A stretch of 64,000 nt of DNA from Megalopta genalis (Eukaryota; Arthropoda; Insecta; Hymenoptera; Halictidae): assembly GCF_051020955.1 (NCBI RefSeq), contig NC_135016.1:32061131-32125130 (forward strand), written 5' to 3'. Under the pieces are notes generated by a model that did no database searches, was not told the DNA's origin, and saw nothing but the letters and a program-made list of their open reading frames with translations. This document shows, one piece after another, positions 46,650 to 58,870 of the stretch. The translations under genes were made by a program, and so were the position numbers. Positions within the stretch are counted from its first letter, which is position 1. Every line of letters starts with the position of its first letter.

Positions 46650-46857
46650 AATGCTCAATTTAAATATAAATCTCGTAGATATTCAAATAACAATAATCTG
46701 GAAGCATTTGTGTGTGTGTTACACGAGAAATTTAAATATAAACCAATTTAATGTACCTATAATAAATAATATATATTCGATGTACATAATTTAAATACAA
46801 TAAATTCTGCAGATATTTGTTGCACAACAATCTGCAAGCATTTGTATATTACACAAT
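46650..46857. repeat. Diverged direct duplication, about 125-bp period
   Basis: The block TTTAAATATAAATCTCGTAG to AATCTGGAAGCATTTGTG recurs as TTTAAATACAATAAATTCTG to AATCTGCAAGCATTTGTA. Confidence 0.65.
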
Positions 46858-48728
46858 GGCCTTCGCATTGAATATTCGCCAAGTCACATTCTAGATTTAT
46901 TTGCAAAATTAATTGCATTAAATAAATATCGAGTTGAATACAAACGACATGGTTATTTACAGTAGCGTAGCTAACAGTCCTTCAACGATCCAGATTTTGC
47001 GATGCGACACATTCTGGCAGGGAAGCTTTTTACGATCATTAGACAGTTATCCTATTCGGCGGATCCTGTCTTCTGCCATTTCTTGCTGTCCCTGACACTG
47101 AAAAACGGCTCGCGTCAGCGTTTTGCGCGATCGCAAGAAATCCGGGCAAACAGGACACCGAGTAACAACGTCGCTTCGCAGAAATTGGACCAGTGTTACT
47201 TCCGGTTTATGCTTTGTGTGCTAACTGCCAGGCACCAGCGTGCTCGTCAAACCAGATTCAAGCAACCAGCTTCGTCACTTTGACAAAAACAGACCTGATT
47301 TGCTGATAACCTGATTTTGCTTCTTTTATTCGATTTTAAAACATAATTTTGAATTACATTATATTACCATATACTATCGAATTATATTATATTTCAATAT
47401 AATATAGAATTATAATTATTATTAGATTATATTATATTATTATTATAATATTATTATATTATATTATATATTATTTATTATTAAATTCTGCATCTGTTTA
47501 CTTAATTATTCTTAGCGATGACGAATGCGCGCAACGAGAGTAATAATTGCACTTCCTGTAAAATGGAAAGTAATTATAGTAAAAATAAAATTTCGAAAAA
47601 TTGATATCTTTATTGTACAAAGATTCAATCTCTGTATTGAAGAATATTTCTATACTAGATAATCAAATGTTTCGAGCAGAAAAATGAAAAATTACAAAAT
47701 CTAATTCGTTTTTAAGGAACAGTTACTTCTGATTATTGCATCTTATCTGGTAATATTTAGTACTGTATCATTATTCTAAAATGTGTTAAAAAGTGTCAAA
47801 CATGTTCCTTACTTCACGTTTCATTTTAAAACAGCGAGCCGGCTTTCAATTGCGAACGCGCCGTGTATTAAACAAGAAATTGGTTCTTTCCACGACGAGT
47901 ATACCCGACATAAATCTCCAGGCGTTTAATGACAAGGCTACTTCTATTCGGAGCTCTTTTATCCAAATTTCAATTTACCAGGACTTTATGGTACCACATA
48001 TTCATGCCATCCTCACGGCGAAGCACTTCGCCGAAGACATCTCCCAGATCTTCTTTCACGCGCGTACACCGGCGGCTTTGAAATCCACGCTAGCCATTTT
48101 CGTTTCACCGCGTCCCCGATACGTCGCCATTGACAACGCGCGGCAGACGTTCCAGCATCGCCAACGTATATTTATCCAGTTCGACATTTTTAAGGCGCGC
48201 AGCGCGCTCCAAGTCCGGCTTCAATGACTCGAATAGAAAGTTTCTCGGTTTGAATGACTCCGGCGAACTTTCGTTCTGCGACGCCATTTTGCCACGGGAT
48301 CAGAGTTCCTCGACTTCGACGTTGTCTCCCTCCCCACGACGTTACTATACTTCGCCGTCACTGTACACACAAATTGCCCGCAGTTCAAGCTTCCCTTCCT
48401 GCCCCCGACCCCCTGTACTTTGCGTTACAGAGACTCGGCAAGTCGACGCATCATCCGAAGAAAATCTGCGAGAATCCGCTCGAAGAGGAGATCCCTTTCC
48501 GAATGCTTCTTTGAAGTTGTTTCAAGAATAAGTACATAAATCGCCGTGTTTTCACGGCGACGGACGACCTCGCGGCGGAATTGACATTCTCCGCGCGCGA
48601 TCTCTCGCGTGTAAAACTTTCTTCTTCGCTGGCTTATCGGCCGACGGGTCGACCGAAAAATTAGCTGCCGTTGGAAATCAATGAACCGATTAGCTGCCAG
48701 AAAAAAACTGACCGAGACTCGCGATTGG
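46858..48728. other. Intergenic DNA; AT palindrome and a GC-richer island
   Basis: AT-only repeats (TATTATTATAATATTATTAT) lie at about 47380-47480. About 47960-48700 is GC-richer and holds overlapping frames in both directions (47793-48227 +, 48130-48531 +, 48105-48287 -), with no recognisable product. Confidence 0.4.
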
Positions 48729-48748
48729 TAGACTGCGAATGTTTATGC
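48729..48748 (-). repeat. Dispersed 20-nt motif, minus strand
   Basis: On the minus strand it reads GCATAAACATTCGCAGTCTA, very near the consensus. Confidence 0.55.
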
Positions 48749-48970
48749 AAATTTTTTCGGAAATAGGTAGATCAATGGGACCTCGACAGAAAATGTCATG
48801 ATCAGGTTATTCGAAGAACATAATTTTTGTTCTACATGTTCTACTTTGTTGCTTGTGGTTTTCATATCTACGTTTAAAAACGTATGTGATATATTATTGC
48901 AATCAATATTGATATATTATTATATTAATATTATATTATTTTTTTTATATTATATATATATATAATAAAT

Positions 48971-49120
48971 AATAAAATAATATATATATATTATTTTATT
49001 ATTTATTATTTAAAATAATATATATATATATTATTTTATTATTTATTATTTAAAATAATATATATATATATTATTTTATTATTTATTATTTAAAATAATA
49101 TATATATATTATATATTATT
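48971..49120. repeat. 40-bp AT minisatellite
   Basis: Three full and one partial unit of exactly 40 bp, marked by TAAAATAATA at 49011, 49051 and 49091. The unit contains only A and T. Near-identical copies point to recent expansion. Confidence 0.97.
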
Positions 49121-49205
49121 TTTTATATTAATATTATATTATTACAATAATATAATTATTGCACGTGTTATTCACCGTGTACATGCATTGCTTATCCGAA
49201 TCAGC

Positions 49206-49290
49206 TCTCTTGTTAAATTAATTTCACGAGAGCTCTCTTGTTTCGACGAATATATTCGTCGTAACACTCGTCGAAAAGAGCCAACTGGTT
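49206..49290. mobile_element. Fragment related to the 14082 foldback MITE
   Basis: ACGAATATATTCGTCGT forms a perfect palindrome, followed by CGACGAAAAGAGCCAACTGGTT-like sequence that matches the terminus of the MITE at 14082. The left terminus is degraded. Confidence 0.5.
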
Positions 49291-52231
49291 GAAAAAGATA
49301 TTCTTTGATATTCTTTATTAAATTACATATTTCATAAAAGCGCTGTATTTAAACAAAGTACGAAGAAAGTTAAATTATGGTAAACTAACAGTGTGTAAAG
49401 TAACTCGCATGTTATTACACAGAGATTGTAACAACGAAATGGTTGAAAGCGAAAGTAAAGCAAAATTGGCATTTCATTAATGCCGATTTCACCGTGTTAA
49501 AAATAAACTGAAGCTCTATAAATTTTCATTCAGCATTTCACGAGGTTTCGAAACTTTCCAGGTAGAACTTCTTCGTCCATGAATTTTAGGCCATCGATTG
49601 TTATTTGCATCGCCGCCCGTGCTACCTTGTAGTCTTCTCTTATTGTTCTCGTGGGTAATGAAAGATTGTTCATACAGAAAATATTATTTCACTTTACCCC
49701 GGTCCTACTATTCGCGACTATAAAGAAGGAATTTTGCATAAAGATCCGCAGTCCAGATATTGCATTTGCATTCACAAATTGATATTGATGCTATCTCCGC
49801 TGCAAGAATTTACGAACGTCTTACGTAGCGAATATTCCGCGAGTCTAAGGCATAAAGATTAATTAATCCAAAGATACTGCTGAAAGAAGAGCGGCCGTCG
49901 GATAAAAATATTTCATCCGAATGCAAGGGCTGACCCAATATCTCTCCGAAACGAGCGCGCCAGCCCCGAAATTCTCCCGGATCAAAAATTCTCTGGCGCA
50001 ACCCGAGACACGTTTCCCCGAACAGCAAAAGGATTTCAATTTACCACGTAACACTGCAGTTCACGATATGTATTATGTCGTAACTCCCGCCGGCATGCAA
50101 ATGCATTTTTCGGCAGTTTATCTCTCGCTCTGCATTCGGGATGCGCGGGATTCTTTCGTCCGTGCCGCAGGAGAACTATCTAGGAGAAACGGTTGAAACC
50201 AGATTCGAACACACTGTAAGAGAATCAATCGCAGAGATCTAGAAAAATTTGTGAGCTCGAATTCGATCGCTTTTTAGTCTGTATATATTATTTTAAAATA
50301 TACTAACCAGTGGAGGGTTATCGATTTTTTCAATGATTTGGTAGAACGAGGAACTTTATGCAAAATAAAAATTATCCGAATTGTAACAAACAAGTGAAAC
50401 TGTACCAGTTTTTTAAAATAACGTTATTTGAAATATTATTTTTTAAATGACATGTTATTTTATTCCGTAATTATTTGACTTAATTCACATTCCATTGTAT
50501 TCCATGTATTTATTTTTTGCACAAATGCATCAAATCTACAGTATAGTGTCGACTACGCCAATTTAGATCTTCGATTATCGATTCTTTTAAATATACCAAA
50601 TATTTATATTTTGAAGTAATGCCAAGAACATCTGGCAATTAAAGCTTGATGCTAAAGATTAAGAAGATGTAGAATTTAAGAGGATTTTTAAAAAAGGATG
50701 CGCACATATTTTGCGTTTATTAAAGCTGTATAATTATTGCATCGATCGAAGGGATCTGGATTCGACGGTGCAAAGAGGTGAACTTTTCAACGTGCAAATG
50801 AAGAAATGGAGAATCGTTGGTAGAGATTTTAATTACAGATGCAATATCGTATATTTTGATTTATATTCGTAATTTGTTCATGCAGCCAGCCGCAAAATAT
50901 TGGCTCGAAATTACCAAGTACAGCGCAGTCGAGTCTCCTCGTAGAATCGCAGATATTCAACGTTATTCCTATTCGGAAACGAACCCCCGAGTTCTAAGCT
51001 CCTCGCAGGACTTATCCCTTACTTTACCCCCGACGTCGCATCCTATTTGATATGGGGAAGTGTGGTGAAAAGACGAGAGGGAGAGAGAGAGAGAGGAAAC
51101 GAATTGAATACCGTATGTATAGAGCGAAAAAAGTCTCATGAATATTCGGATACAAAAGACATTATTAGTCGCATAATAAAAATTGTCGAAAGAGAGGGGG
51201 CGTCCCGTATTCACGAGTTGATTAAGTTTATAATTCCATCGATGCATGCGAGATCTTGAACGAGATAACGCTAATGCTAAACGATAGCTTTAGTTTTGAA
51301 ATTTAAAGACGAGTCACAAACGTTGTTTCGTGAAATAAATCAAGCGATAATGCGATTCACGGAATAACTTTTGTCATCTTAATTCTCCAATATTTGTTTA
51401 AACGTTAAATCGTATTAATGTTAATAATATTAAATCTACGAGAAATAAATTACCTTCTTCTTTCTTGTCGATCGATATTCAAAATTTACTACTTGTTTAA
51501 ACGACGCATGCAGTACATTTATTTATCGCGTTTTTTATCGTACTTTTAATGTCATGTTCTTAATTAGTATTTTTCAACAGAACTGTTCTCATTAAGATCA
51601 ATCTTTAAGCAATACCGAAATAAATAATGCAAGCTAACAATCGGGCTTTCGTGCAGTCTGTACTTTTGTTAAATTCGAAGATCGAAGAAGTTAATCGAGT
51701 CACAGTTTGGCGAACACAACGATCGACCAGCTTCATCCTAGTTCGCATAATCCTGTTTACGTTTAACAATTTCGTAAGTATCCCGGCGTGTCCGTATTCG
51801 GCTCTGTCATCTCGTTCTCCGTAAATTGGATATCGATTTTCAATCTTTTGCGAGAATCCATTCGTACCTTTTACTCACGTGTACACGCCGCGCATAAATC
51901 CTGCGACTTGTTCCCTCCTCGAGATCCCGAATCGAAGTTCCGTTATACGATTCCGGTTGAAATAACTTAGGAACTGTAATTTTGGGCGATGCTGCGAGTG
52001 AAACGTGGCCTTGATCCACGAGGAGATTGCCTCGTTATCGAATCGAATCACGCGAGAGCATCGTGCCAAACGGTTGAAAATCACATGCTATGCAATAGAT
52101 TAACGTGTTTATATTACGTGATACATTGTAAATAATGTCGTTGTGCCGTACGTTTATTGTGTGTAAAAAAATAATGCACCGATGGACTATGAATTTTTCT
52201 AACAAATACTATCTTCGATCAAGTGGCATAC
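49291..52231. other. Intergenic DNA
   Basis: No gene. A close copy of the dispersed motif lies at 49736-49754 (GCATAAAGATCCGCAGTCC) and a weaker one near 50525. A short GA run lies at 51076-51093. Frames at 49921-50196 and 50817-51050 have no domain. Confidence 0.4.
49736..49754 (+). repeat. Dispersed 20-nt motif, best match
   Basis: GCATAAAGATCCGCAGTCC is the copy I used to anchor the consensus. Confidence 0.6.
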
Positions 52232-52456
52232 TTAACCCTTTGTGCTCGAGTGGTGACCCCGAGGCATTCCAAAATAATTCTTATATCGAGAAAATTTAGA
52301 TTTGAAAAATTGTTGAAAGTATAAACTGTTGTGTAAGTCGCAAGGCCTCAATTTCGCACGCATAAAATGCGCTCTGTCATATAAAATAGAGACAGCGTAG
52401 GTCAGAAAAATCATTTTAGATTTACAGTTAAAATGGTTTCGAGTGCAAAGGGTTAA
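52232..52456. mobile_element. 225-bp TTAA-flanked MITE, piggyBac-type
   Basis: TTAACCCTTTGTGCTCGA at the left is mirrored by TCGAGTGCAAAGGGTTAA at the right. Its interior (TTTCGCACGCATAAAATGCG) matches the reverse complement of the element at 61500-61746, so the two are family members in opposite orientation. It has no coding capacity. Confidence 0.9.
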
Positions 52457-52739
52457 TACAAAAATCTACCGAGATCCACCAGTTCCTAATATGTCTTCTT
52501 TCGGAACAATGAAAAGACTGTATTTAAATAGACCTTCCGTCAATTTTCGTATAATATACGCTTGGATTATGAAAATGTATTCGATCGTTTTCTGCGACGA
52601 AATATTTTTATTATTCGACAACCTTAAAACGAAAAATATGAAATCATTTTGTCCGATTCGGTATGTTAATAAACGAGAAGATTATACAAGATCGATCGAG
52701 AAAACTAGTCGTCGATCAGAAAAAGAGAAGGGCTTATGA

Positions 52740-54640
52740 CTAGCGAATGAAATAAGAACAGTCTGTAACAGGGTAAGTAGAATGAGACGTTGCATGGTCG
52801 GACAAAGTTAAACGAAGCATTCTGTGATTAAGCAAATGGAATCAGACGATCGCTAGCCAAATAAGTAGGCCGAGATGATATTGAATATGTAAGTAGATTA
52901 GGGCTAGTGATTGTACAATGGACTGTACGGTAGAACAGAATAGTAAATGTAGTACAGTGGAATGGAATAGTTATTGGTCAGACAAATCTAATGGATACCG
53001 ATCGATGGATGTAACTGATCAGACGATTAGACGTCTAGCACGTAACGCGGGGCGAGACTGTCGTTAAACGTTCTCAAGCACTTGGAATAGAACAACAATT
53101 CTTCAAACAGTTACGTCAGGACTATACCGATTGGACACACAGACTGAGACAGAGGAATAGTATAGTGGAATGAAATAGTTATTGATATAGAACGACAATT
53201 CTTCAAACAAATACGTTAGAACTATACCGATTGGACAAACAGACTGAGACAGAGGAATAGTACAGTGGAATGGAATAGTTATTGGTCAGACAAATGTAAT
53301 GGATACCGATCGATGGATGTAACTGATCAGACGATCAGACGTCTAGTCACGTAACACGGAGCGGGACTGTCGTTAAACGTTCTCAAACACTTGGAATAGA
53401 ACAACAATTCTTCAAACAAATACGTCAGAACTATACCGATTGGACAAACAGACTGAGACAGAGGAATAGTACAGTAGAATGGAATAGTTATTGGTCAGAC
53501 AAATATAATGGATACCGATCGATGGATGTAACTGATCAGACGATCAGACGTCCAGTCACGTAACACGGAGCGGGACTGTCGTTAAACGTTCTCAAACACT
53601 TGGAATAGAACAACAATTCTTGAAACAAATACGTCAGGACTATACCGATTGGACAAACAGACTGAGACAGAGGAATAGACCAAATCTGGTTCACCAAGTG
53701 AAATAGTACAGTTATTAGTCGGACGAATGGAATGGGACGAAACTGTTCATATAAATGGAATAGGGTAGAATTTCGATAAGTCAATCTTCGAGCCAATCTG
53801 AAGTCAGGGAAGTGAAGCGTAATGCCGTTGGAACGATCACATGTTACAAAAATCGAATAAGATGATTTTGGTCAGCCAGTTAGATCGAGTAGATCATTAT
53901 AACATCGAGCAGGTACACAGATTGGTCGGACAAACTTGACCAAGCGATACGCTATAGTTACTGGTTATACAATTCGAATAAGATGACCTTAATGAAATGT
54001 TAAGAATTTAGCCAAGCAAGAAAAATACACTGCGAACCTGCTCCAAGAAGTAGATTGGGTAAATCATTGATCGAACAAGTACAATACAGCAATCTTGATT
54101 AATCAAATAGTCTGATGTGGCTTTCTGTCAGGCGAATGGAATGGGGGAATTTTATGAAAAAGGTTGCGAAGGCATTGGAACAAGTAGTATAGGTCAACCA
54201 TTGGTCAAACAAGTAAATTACGTCAATCACTGATCAAATAAGTATAATAAATAGTATTATAGTATTATCGTATTCCACTTGTCAATCGAATAAAAAGTTA
54301 TTCTAATAAAGAATTATTCGAATATAAAATTACCCGAATAAAGAATCGCTTGAATGAAGTATGATTCGAATAAATATTCGTCTAAAAGGAAGTCACTCGG
54401 ATAATTATCTTAGATAAATATTTATCTCGAAACAATCCGAATAATGCCAGATTCTGATTGAAACAAATAGATCTGGTCAACCGCTGAGGAAACGAGCGGA
54501 CTAAAGCGATCCTGATTAGCGAAGTAGCATGGACAACTCACTATCGGACAGGCAGAATATTCTATTCCATGAAAAAGGATTTCAAGACCCGAACTGAAAG
54601 CTTTCATTCCTAAAATCTCGACTGGCTCATTTGGTCAGAA
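52740..54640. repeat. Decayed tandem-repeat field around the 209-bp array
   Basis: Phrases such as GGTCAGACAAATGTAATGG, GGTCGGACAAA, TCAGGCGAATGGAATGG and GAACAAGTA recur at irregular spacing on both sides of the clean array. I read this as an older satellite-like domain built from a short GTC(G/A)ACAAATGGAAT-like ancestor. An ATTCGAATAAA-rich minisatellite occupies about 54290-54450. Confidence 0.55.
52951..53677. repeat. 209-bp tandem array, three full units and one deleted
   Basis: Units start at about 52951, 53160, 53260 and 53469, each opening with AGTACAGTGGAATGGAATAG or a close variant and ending GACTGAGACAGAGGAATAG. The second unit lost about 108 internal bases. The last two units are nearly identical, while the first differs more. 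No open frame is shared between units. Confidence 0.95.
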
Positions 54641-54689
54641 GATCGCGTACCGAATAAATCGTGTTATTTATAGAATAGGCTAATTCGCG

Positions 54690-55380
54690 CATTCGTATGA
54701 ACGCGACACCGGTGCCCGGCCGAATCCCGAGAATTGCTTGAAACCCAATCCCCATGGGTCTTTCATGTTTGACCCGCAACCCTCGGCAACCCTCGACGCC
54801 CGTCGAAACGGGCCGATACAAAAAGGGTAACGATATGGAAACTCTGCCCGGAATCCATAGATCATCCATCCCCGCGGGTGTCTATTTTGATGGATTCGTA
54901 CCTTGTTTGCTTCTCTTGTCACCCGTGAATCGGATATCGATTTTCGGTTTTGCGCCGAACATCGGCAGCCGCGCTGCTTGCAGAGTGCACCCTCCCGTAC
55001 TGGATTTCGTAGGATTTTCTTGCTACATTTCACCCGAAATATTTCGTATCTGTCTGACGCCACTCCCCCGACGTGAATGCCGTCCTCGAAATGAATATAG
55101 CGTGGAAAAGTACTTCGGACGGAGGGGAAGAGAGACAGTGTCACGCGCATCTACGGCGGAAGGTGATACCGCTGAAAGCAATAGGTTTCTTTGGATCGAA
55201 AGGCGAAGTCGGAGCTGAAGGGAACTCGTCGCGTAGACGGCCCGCAGTCAAATGTCGTCGCCGTTTCCACTCCGAAAGCGTTCACGGTGACTTTTTTCGT
55301 GAGTACCCTGACCCGGAGATGTATCCTCTGTACAAGGGTAGATCGACGTTAAAGGGACGCCGGTGCGACGAGTAGAAAAG
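54690..55380. other. GC-richer island with overlapping frames
   Basis: Open frames of 100-156 codons exist on both strands (54680-55150 -, 54754-55218 +, 55073-55375 +). No domain is recognised. The high G+C makes chance frames likely. Confidence 0.4.
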
Positions 55381-55656
55381 TACCAGCATGCAACCTTTTT
55401 TTTTTAAATAGGGCAAGCGTGTCAATTACTGCGCCCTTACAATAATTTCATTTATATTCGAAAGCGACGTTTTTTTAAATGAAAGATCTTTAACCCCTTA
55501 ATGCACAGTTTTTTTTAAAAAGGCCGGCCAAAAAAATCAATTTTTTTTTAAGTGTAATAAAACACAATTTAGAACGTTGTCTTGGCAAGAAAATTACAAA
55601 AATACAAAAATATTAAATATTTATACAATTGGTATGATTTCTAATTTTCAGAATAT

Positions 55657-55659
55657 TAC

Positions 55660-55696
<37 letters not shown>

Positions 55697-55746
55697 GTTG
55701 TTATTGTTATTGTTATTATTATTATTATCATTATTATTATTATATT
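55657..55746. repeat. ATT microsatellite with GTT and ATC variants
   Basis: About 30 trinucleotide units inside the TTAA element. Confidence 0.95.
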
Positions 55747-55768
55747 TTAGTAAAATATATATTGAGAA

Positions 55769-55849
55769 ATGAGCGAATCAGAATCTGAATATGAATACGC
55801 TGTCGGAAAGCGGCTCACAAGGAAGAGATATGTCGTAAGTGATAAGTAG
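55769..55849 (+). pseudogene. Short acidic frame, possible transposase start
   Basis: Twenty-six codons open with MSESESEYEYAVGKR, continue LTRKRYVVSDK and stop. An acidic, Ser-rich N-terminus followed by basic residues is common in piggyBac-type transposases, and the position inside TTAA ends fits. GTAAGT within codons 23-25 also looks like a splice donor, so a first exon of something else is an alternative. Too short to assign. Confidence 0.3.
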
Positions 55850-56097
55850 AAAAAGGATATATTTTATACTTGAATAAGTAAGTGTTATAGCTTACAATCC
55901 CATGTAAATGATAAATATCAATAAAACGATTGATTTTTTTTTTGCTTTCACATTGTTATTTTCAATTCTCGATTGCATTCGAGTGTGAAAAATTATAGCA
56001 ACATAAAGTAAAACGCCGCTCGAATTATCTCGAGTGTGCATAGTTTGGCCAGTTTGGCGCGCTCGAGTTAACTCGAGCGTGCACGTTAAGGGGTTAA

Positions 56098-57479
56098 TTT
56101 CAATTGAACCATTCATTTCTTAAGTCCTATAAAATGCGGAGCTGAATTTTCTAATTTCTGACAACGGTTTCATGTATTTTGCAATGAATAATTGATTACA
56201 TTGATCCAATGTCAATTACATTGATTCTGTTAAAATGGATATTGTTAAAAAAAAAAATACGAAATACATTTCAAATAAAGATGAAAAAAATACATATTCA
56301 TAAAACTCGTCTAAATTACAGAAAAACGATAATATAGCCGACTTCTTAGATATATTTTTTTTATTTAAAATAATTGATGGAAGTAACGTACATAAAGTAT
56401 TTAAAATTGTAATAAGTTACGTTAAATAATTTAATACGGAATATATCGTGTTTTTCGATTTTTCTATGGTCTTATATAACCTAGCACCGACAGTTTCCCA
56501 AATGATTTCGATCGGAATAAAATTACAAGGGAAATGAAAAGAAGCCGAACCTTTTGATCACGTAGAAATAAGCTTATGAAAGTCGACGACTTTAGGGATC
56601 GCGATGGGTAAACGGTTTCCTTGTGGAAGCGAAGAAGGGGATAAGAAATAAATATTTGTTCGCGGCTTATCCGTGTCTCCGGACGAATTGATACGGGGCA
56701 CCAATATGCACACGAAAATCTCCGGGTTCGAGGGCGCGTTTTTTTCCTTGAACTTCTATTTCACCGCAAATCCTGTCACGAATTTAGAGACGCTTAGGGA
56801 ATCTTCTTGTAAAAGTCCTTCTCTTTCCTTTTTTCCCTCTTTTTTTTACACCGCTTGCGAACGGCAATTCCCGTGAGAACTGGGGACAGGTCTTGCATAT
56901 GCGATTTAAAGCTGACAAGGGACAGTTTTAGCAAATGTAATATGTAACGGGATCGAGTGAACGTGCTACGGGGAGACACCGTTTTGCGGTTTCGCCTTAT
57001 TTCATGGGTTTTACACCCGAGTCTCCGAAAAGAAGTGTCACGATTTAATCAGACCGTTCAAACTTTTTTCAAAACTTTAGGAAAACTTTCAGAAGCTTGA
57101 GATAAAGATTCTTTCGGATTTAACTTTTAACCGGCATCATGATTTTTTATACAAACGATCTGCATACTGGGGTCATGATAGACCACAAATAAAAAGTACC
57201 AAGATTTGTGTTAATCCGACTCTAAATAAACCTGCACGAATATTTTGTTATTCGATAGTGCATAGAATAATGAAACATGAGAAATTACACTGTTATTAAT
57301 GAAATAATACGCAAGTACAATGTCAGAGAGTCATTCTTTCTTCTTCTTTAGATTACCACAGCTATGGATTAAAATTAAATTATAACTTCATAAACTTTGG
57401 AAACAGTGTGGAATACAAAATTCCAGAATTCCACACAATTATTTCGCTCTAAAAACAATGAGAATCTATTTAGCACTTG
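56098..57479. other. Intergenic DNA, no supported feature
   Basis: A+T-rich with a GC-richer patch at about 56560-57020. TTAACCGGCATCATGATTTT near 57129 may be another orphan TTAA-element end. Confidence 0.4.
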
Positions 57480-57672
57480 TTAAAAACTGTCTCGGTAGCA
57501 ACATCAAATTTTCATCTAGAACAATTACGATTATGAGAAACAAAGCCCTAAGACTCCAAGGAGAATTGAAGACATAATTGAATACTGAAAACTCGGATCA
57601 TTTGCTTCACTTTTGCAATCTCGTATTCTAATTTTCGTTAAAAAAATCTTGGCAGAAAAACCAATTGTCAGC

Positions 57673-57744
<72 letters not shown>

Positions 57745-58035
57745 GAGGGAGAGGGAGAGGGAGAGAGAGAGCGAGAGAGAGATAGAGCGAGAGAGAGAGA
57801 GAGAGAGGGGGGGGTGAGAGAGAGGGGGAGAGAGAGAGAGAGCACAATTCTAATAGTGGAAACGGAGGAGTCCTAAGACTCGGAGGAGAATAAAAGCTAA
57901 ATTAAGAAATTACAAGCTGTATGATCCTTCGTTTCTGTGACCTTCTGCTTTAAAAACTAACTCACCTTAAAAACTTGTCAGCTAACGGCAACACGACTTT
58001 AATCGTGGAAACGAAGCTCCGCCCAGAAAAGAACT
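57480..58035. repeat. Three diverged copies of one repeat, one GA-expanded
   Basis: A pattern of TTGTCAGCTA..GGCAACAC..ACAATT..TAATCGTGGAAACGAAG and CCTAAGACTC..AGGAGAAT occurs at about 57480-57590, 57655-57905 and 57970-58035. The middle copy is split by the GA tract between GTCAGCTA and GCACAATTCTAATAGTGG. Confidence 0.6.
57674..57842. repeat. 169-bp GA microsatellite
   Basis: The longest dinucleotide run in the window: nearly pure GA for the first 60 bp, then interrupted by G runs, GCGA and GATA. Confidence 0.97.
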
Positions 58036-58229
58036 ATTCGCTCGCGAAGACATAGCCGTACTTAAAAAATATGAAGAATGGCAGGGTATGGTACCTTTAA
58101 TCCGCGAACATCGTCGTGTTTTTCAGGGACGCGAAGCGGATACCATATTCCACAGCTAGCCTGACTTCTTTCAGAGGATCCTTCAGCGTCTATTTCAGCG
58201 TACTTTCTCGCGTATTCATAGCCGAGGAC

Positions 58230-58870
58230 ACGTGACACATTATAAATCACATAACGGGGCGCATAACGTACACTCCATTTCCATTCTAATGGATTTCGGG
58301 GCCAGTTCGTTCCTTGACTCCCGAGACGGTCTCCCTCTCTCTAATTCTCTCTCTCTCTTTCTCTTCGACGAGGTTTCTCTATTCGGTGGAGAGAATTCCG
58401 TGGATCCGTTCGCTCGTTCGTCCCGGAATCCTCCCACACCTTGGGACACAGTCGGCGTCCGCGATTCCACGGATTTACGGCGGGGAGCAATTTCCATCGA
58501 TTTTCCGGCAGAGGCGCCGCTGATAAATGAAATTCGGTTGACAGTGTTCAGCTCTGGTCTAAGCGGCGGACGCGTTTTTTGATAGCGGACTCGCTGACAC
58601 GCGGCGGTCTGCAACGTTTGCTGGCTCTGCTCGCCGCAGGAAGATTTATCGATGCTCGAAAGAAACGTTCCCGACCTCCCCCCGATCTGCTTGCCACTTA
58701 CGCGATAAATATTTATTGCACGCGCGAATTTTTACGAGCCCTTTCTGTGACTTGCACGCTCCCCTCCCGTGACACGTTGACGATCAAAACGATCGAAGTC
58801 GTTTTAATAAAAACTGCGGAAGGTCTAAGCTTGTCGAAGCGACTAATCGAAGTCTTTCGAAACGTATAGA
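58230..58870. other. GC-richer island with overlapping frames
   Basis: Frames at 58232-58582 (+), 58240-58614 (-) and 58579-58869 (+) overlap, without domains. A CT run lies at 58330-58368. Confidence 0.4.

Larger units (their letters stand above)
55490..56097. mobile_element. 608-bp TTAA element, piggyBac-type, mostly deleted
   Basis: TTAACCCCTTAATGCAC at the left is mirrored by GTGCACGTTAAGGGGTTAA at the right. Near the right end CTCGAGTTAACTCGAG and a second TCTCGAGTGTGCA form subterminal repeats, a usual piggyBac feature. An ATT microsatellite and a short acidic open frame lie inside. A complete piggyBac is about 2.5 kb, so the transposase body is missing. Confidence 0.75.

Noticed and set aside
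47793..48531. Overlapping 144- and 133-codon open frames
   Set aside because: They lie in a GC-richer island where both strands and several frames are open; no recognisable family.
52951..53677. Possible CRISPR or gene-family array
   Set aside because: The whole 209-bp unit repeats, with no variable spacers and no shared reading frame.
54680..55375. Long open frames on both strands
   Set aside because: Mutually overlapping in a GC-richer island, no domain or start context; treated as chance.
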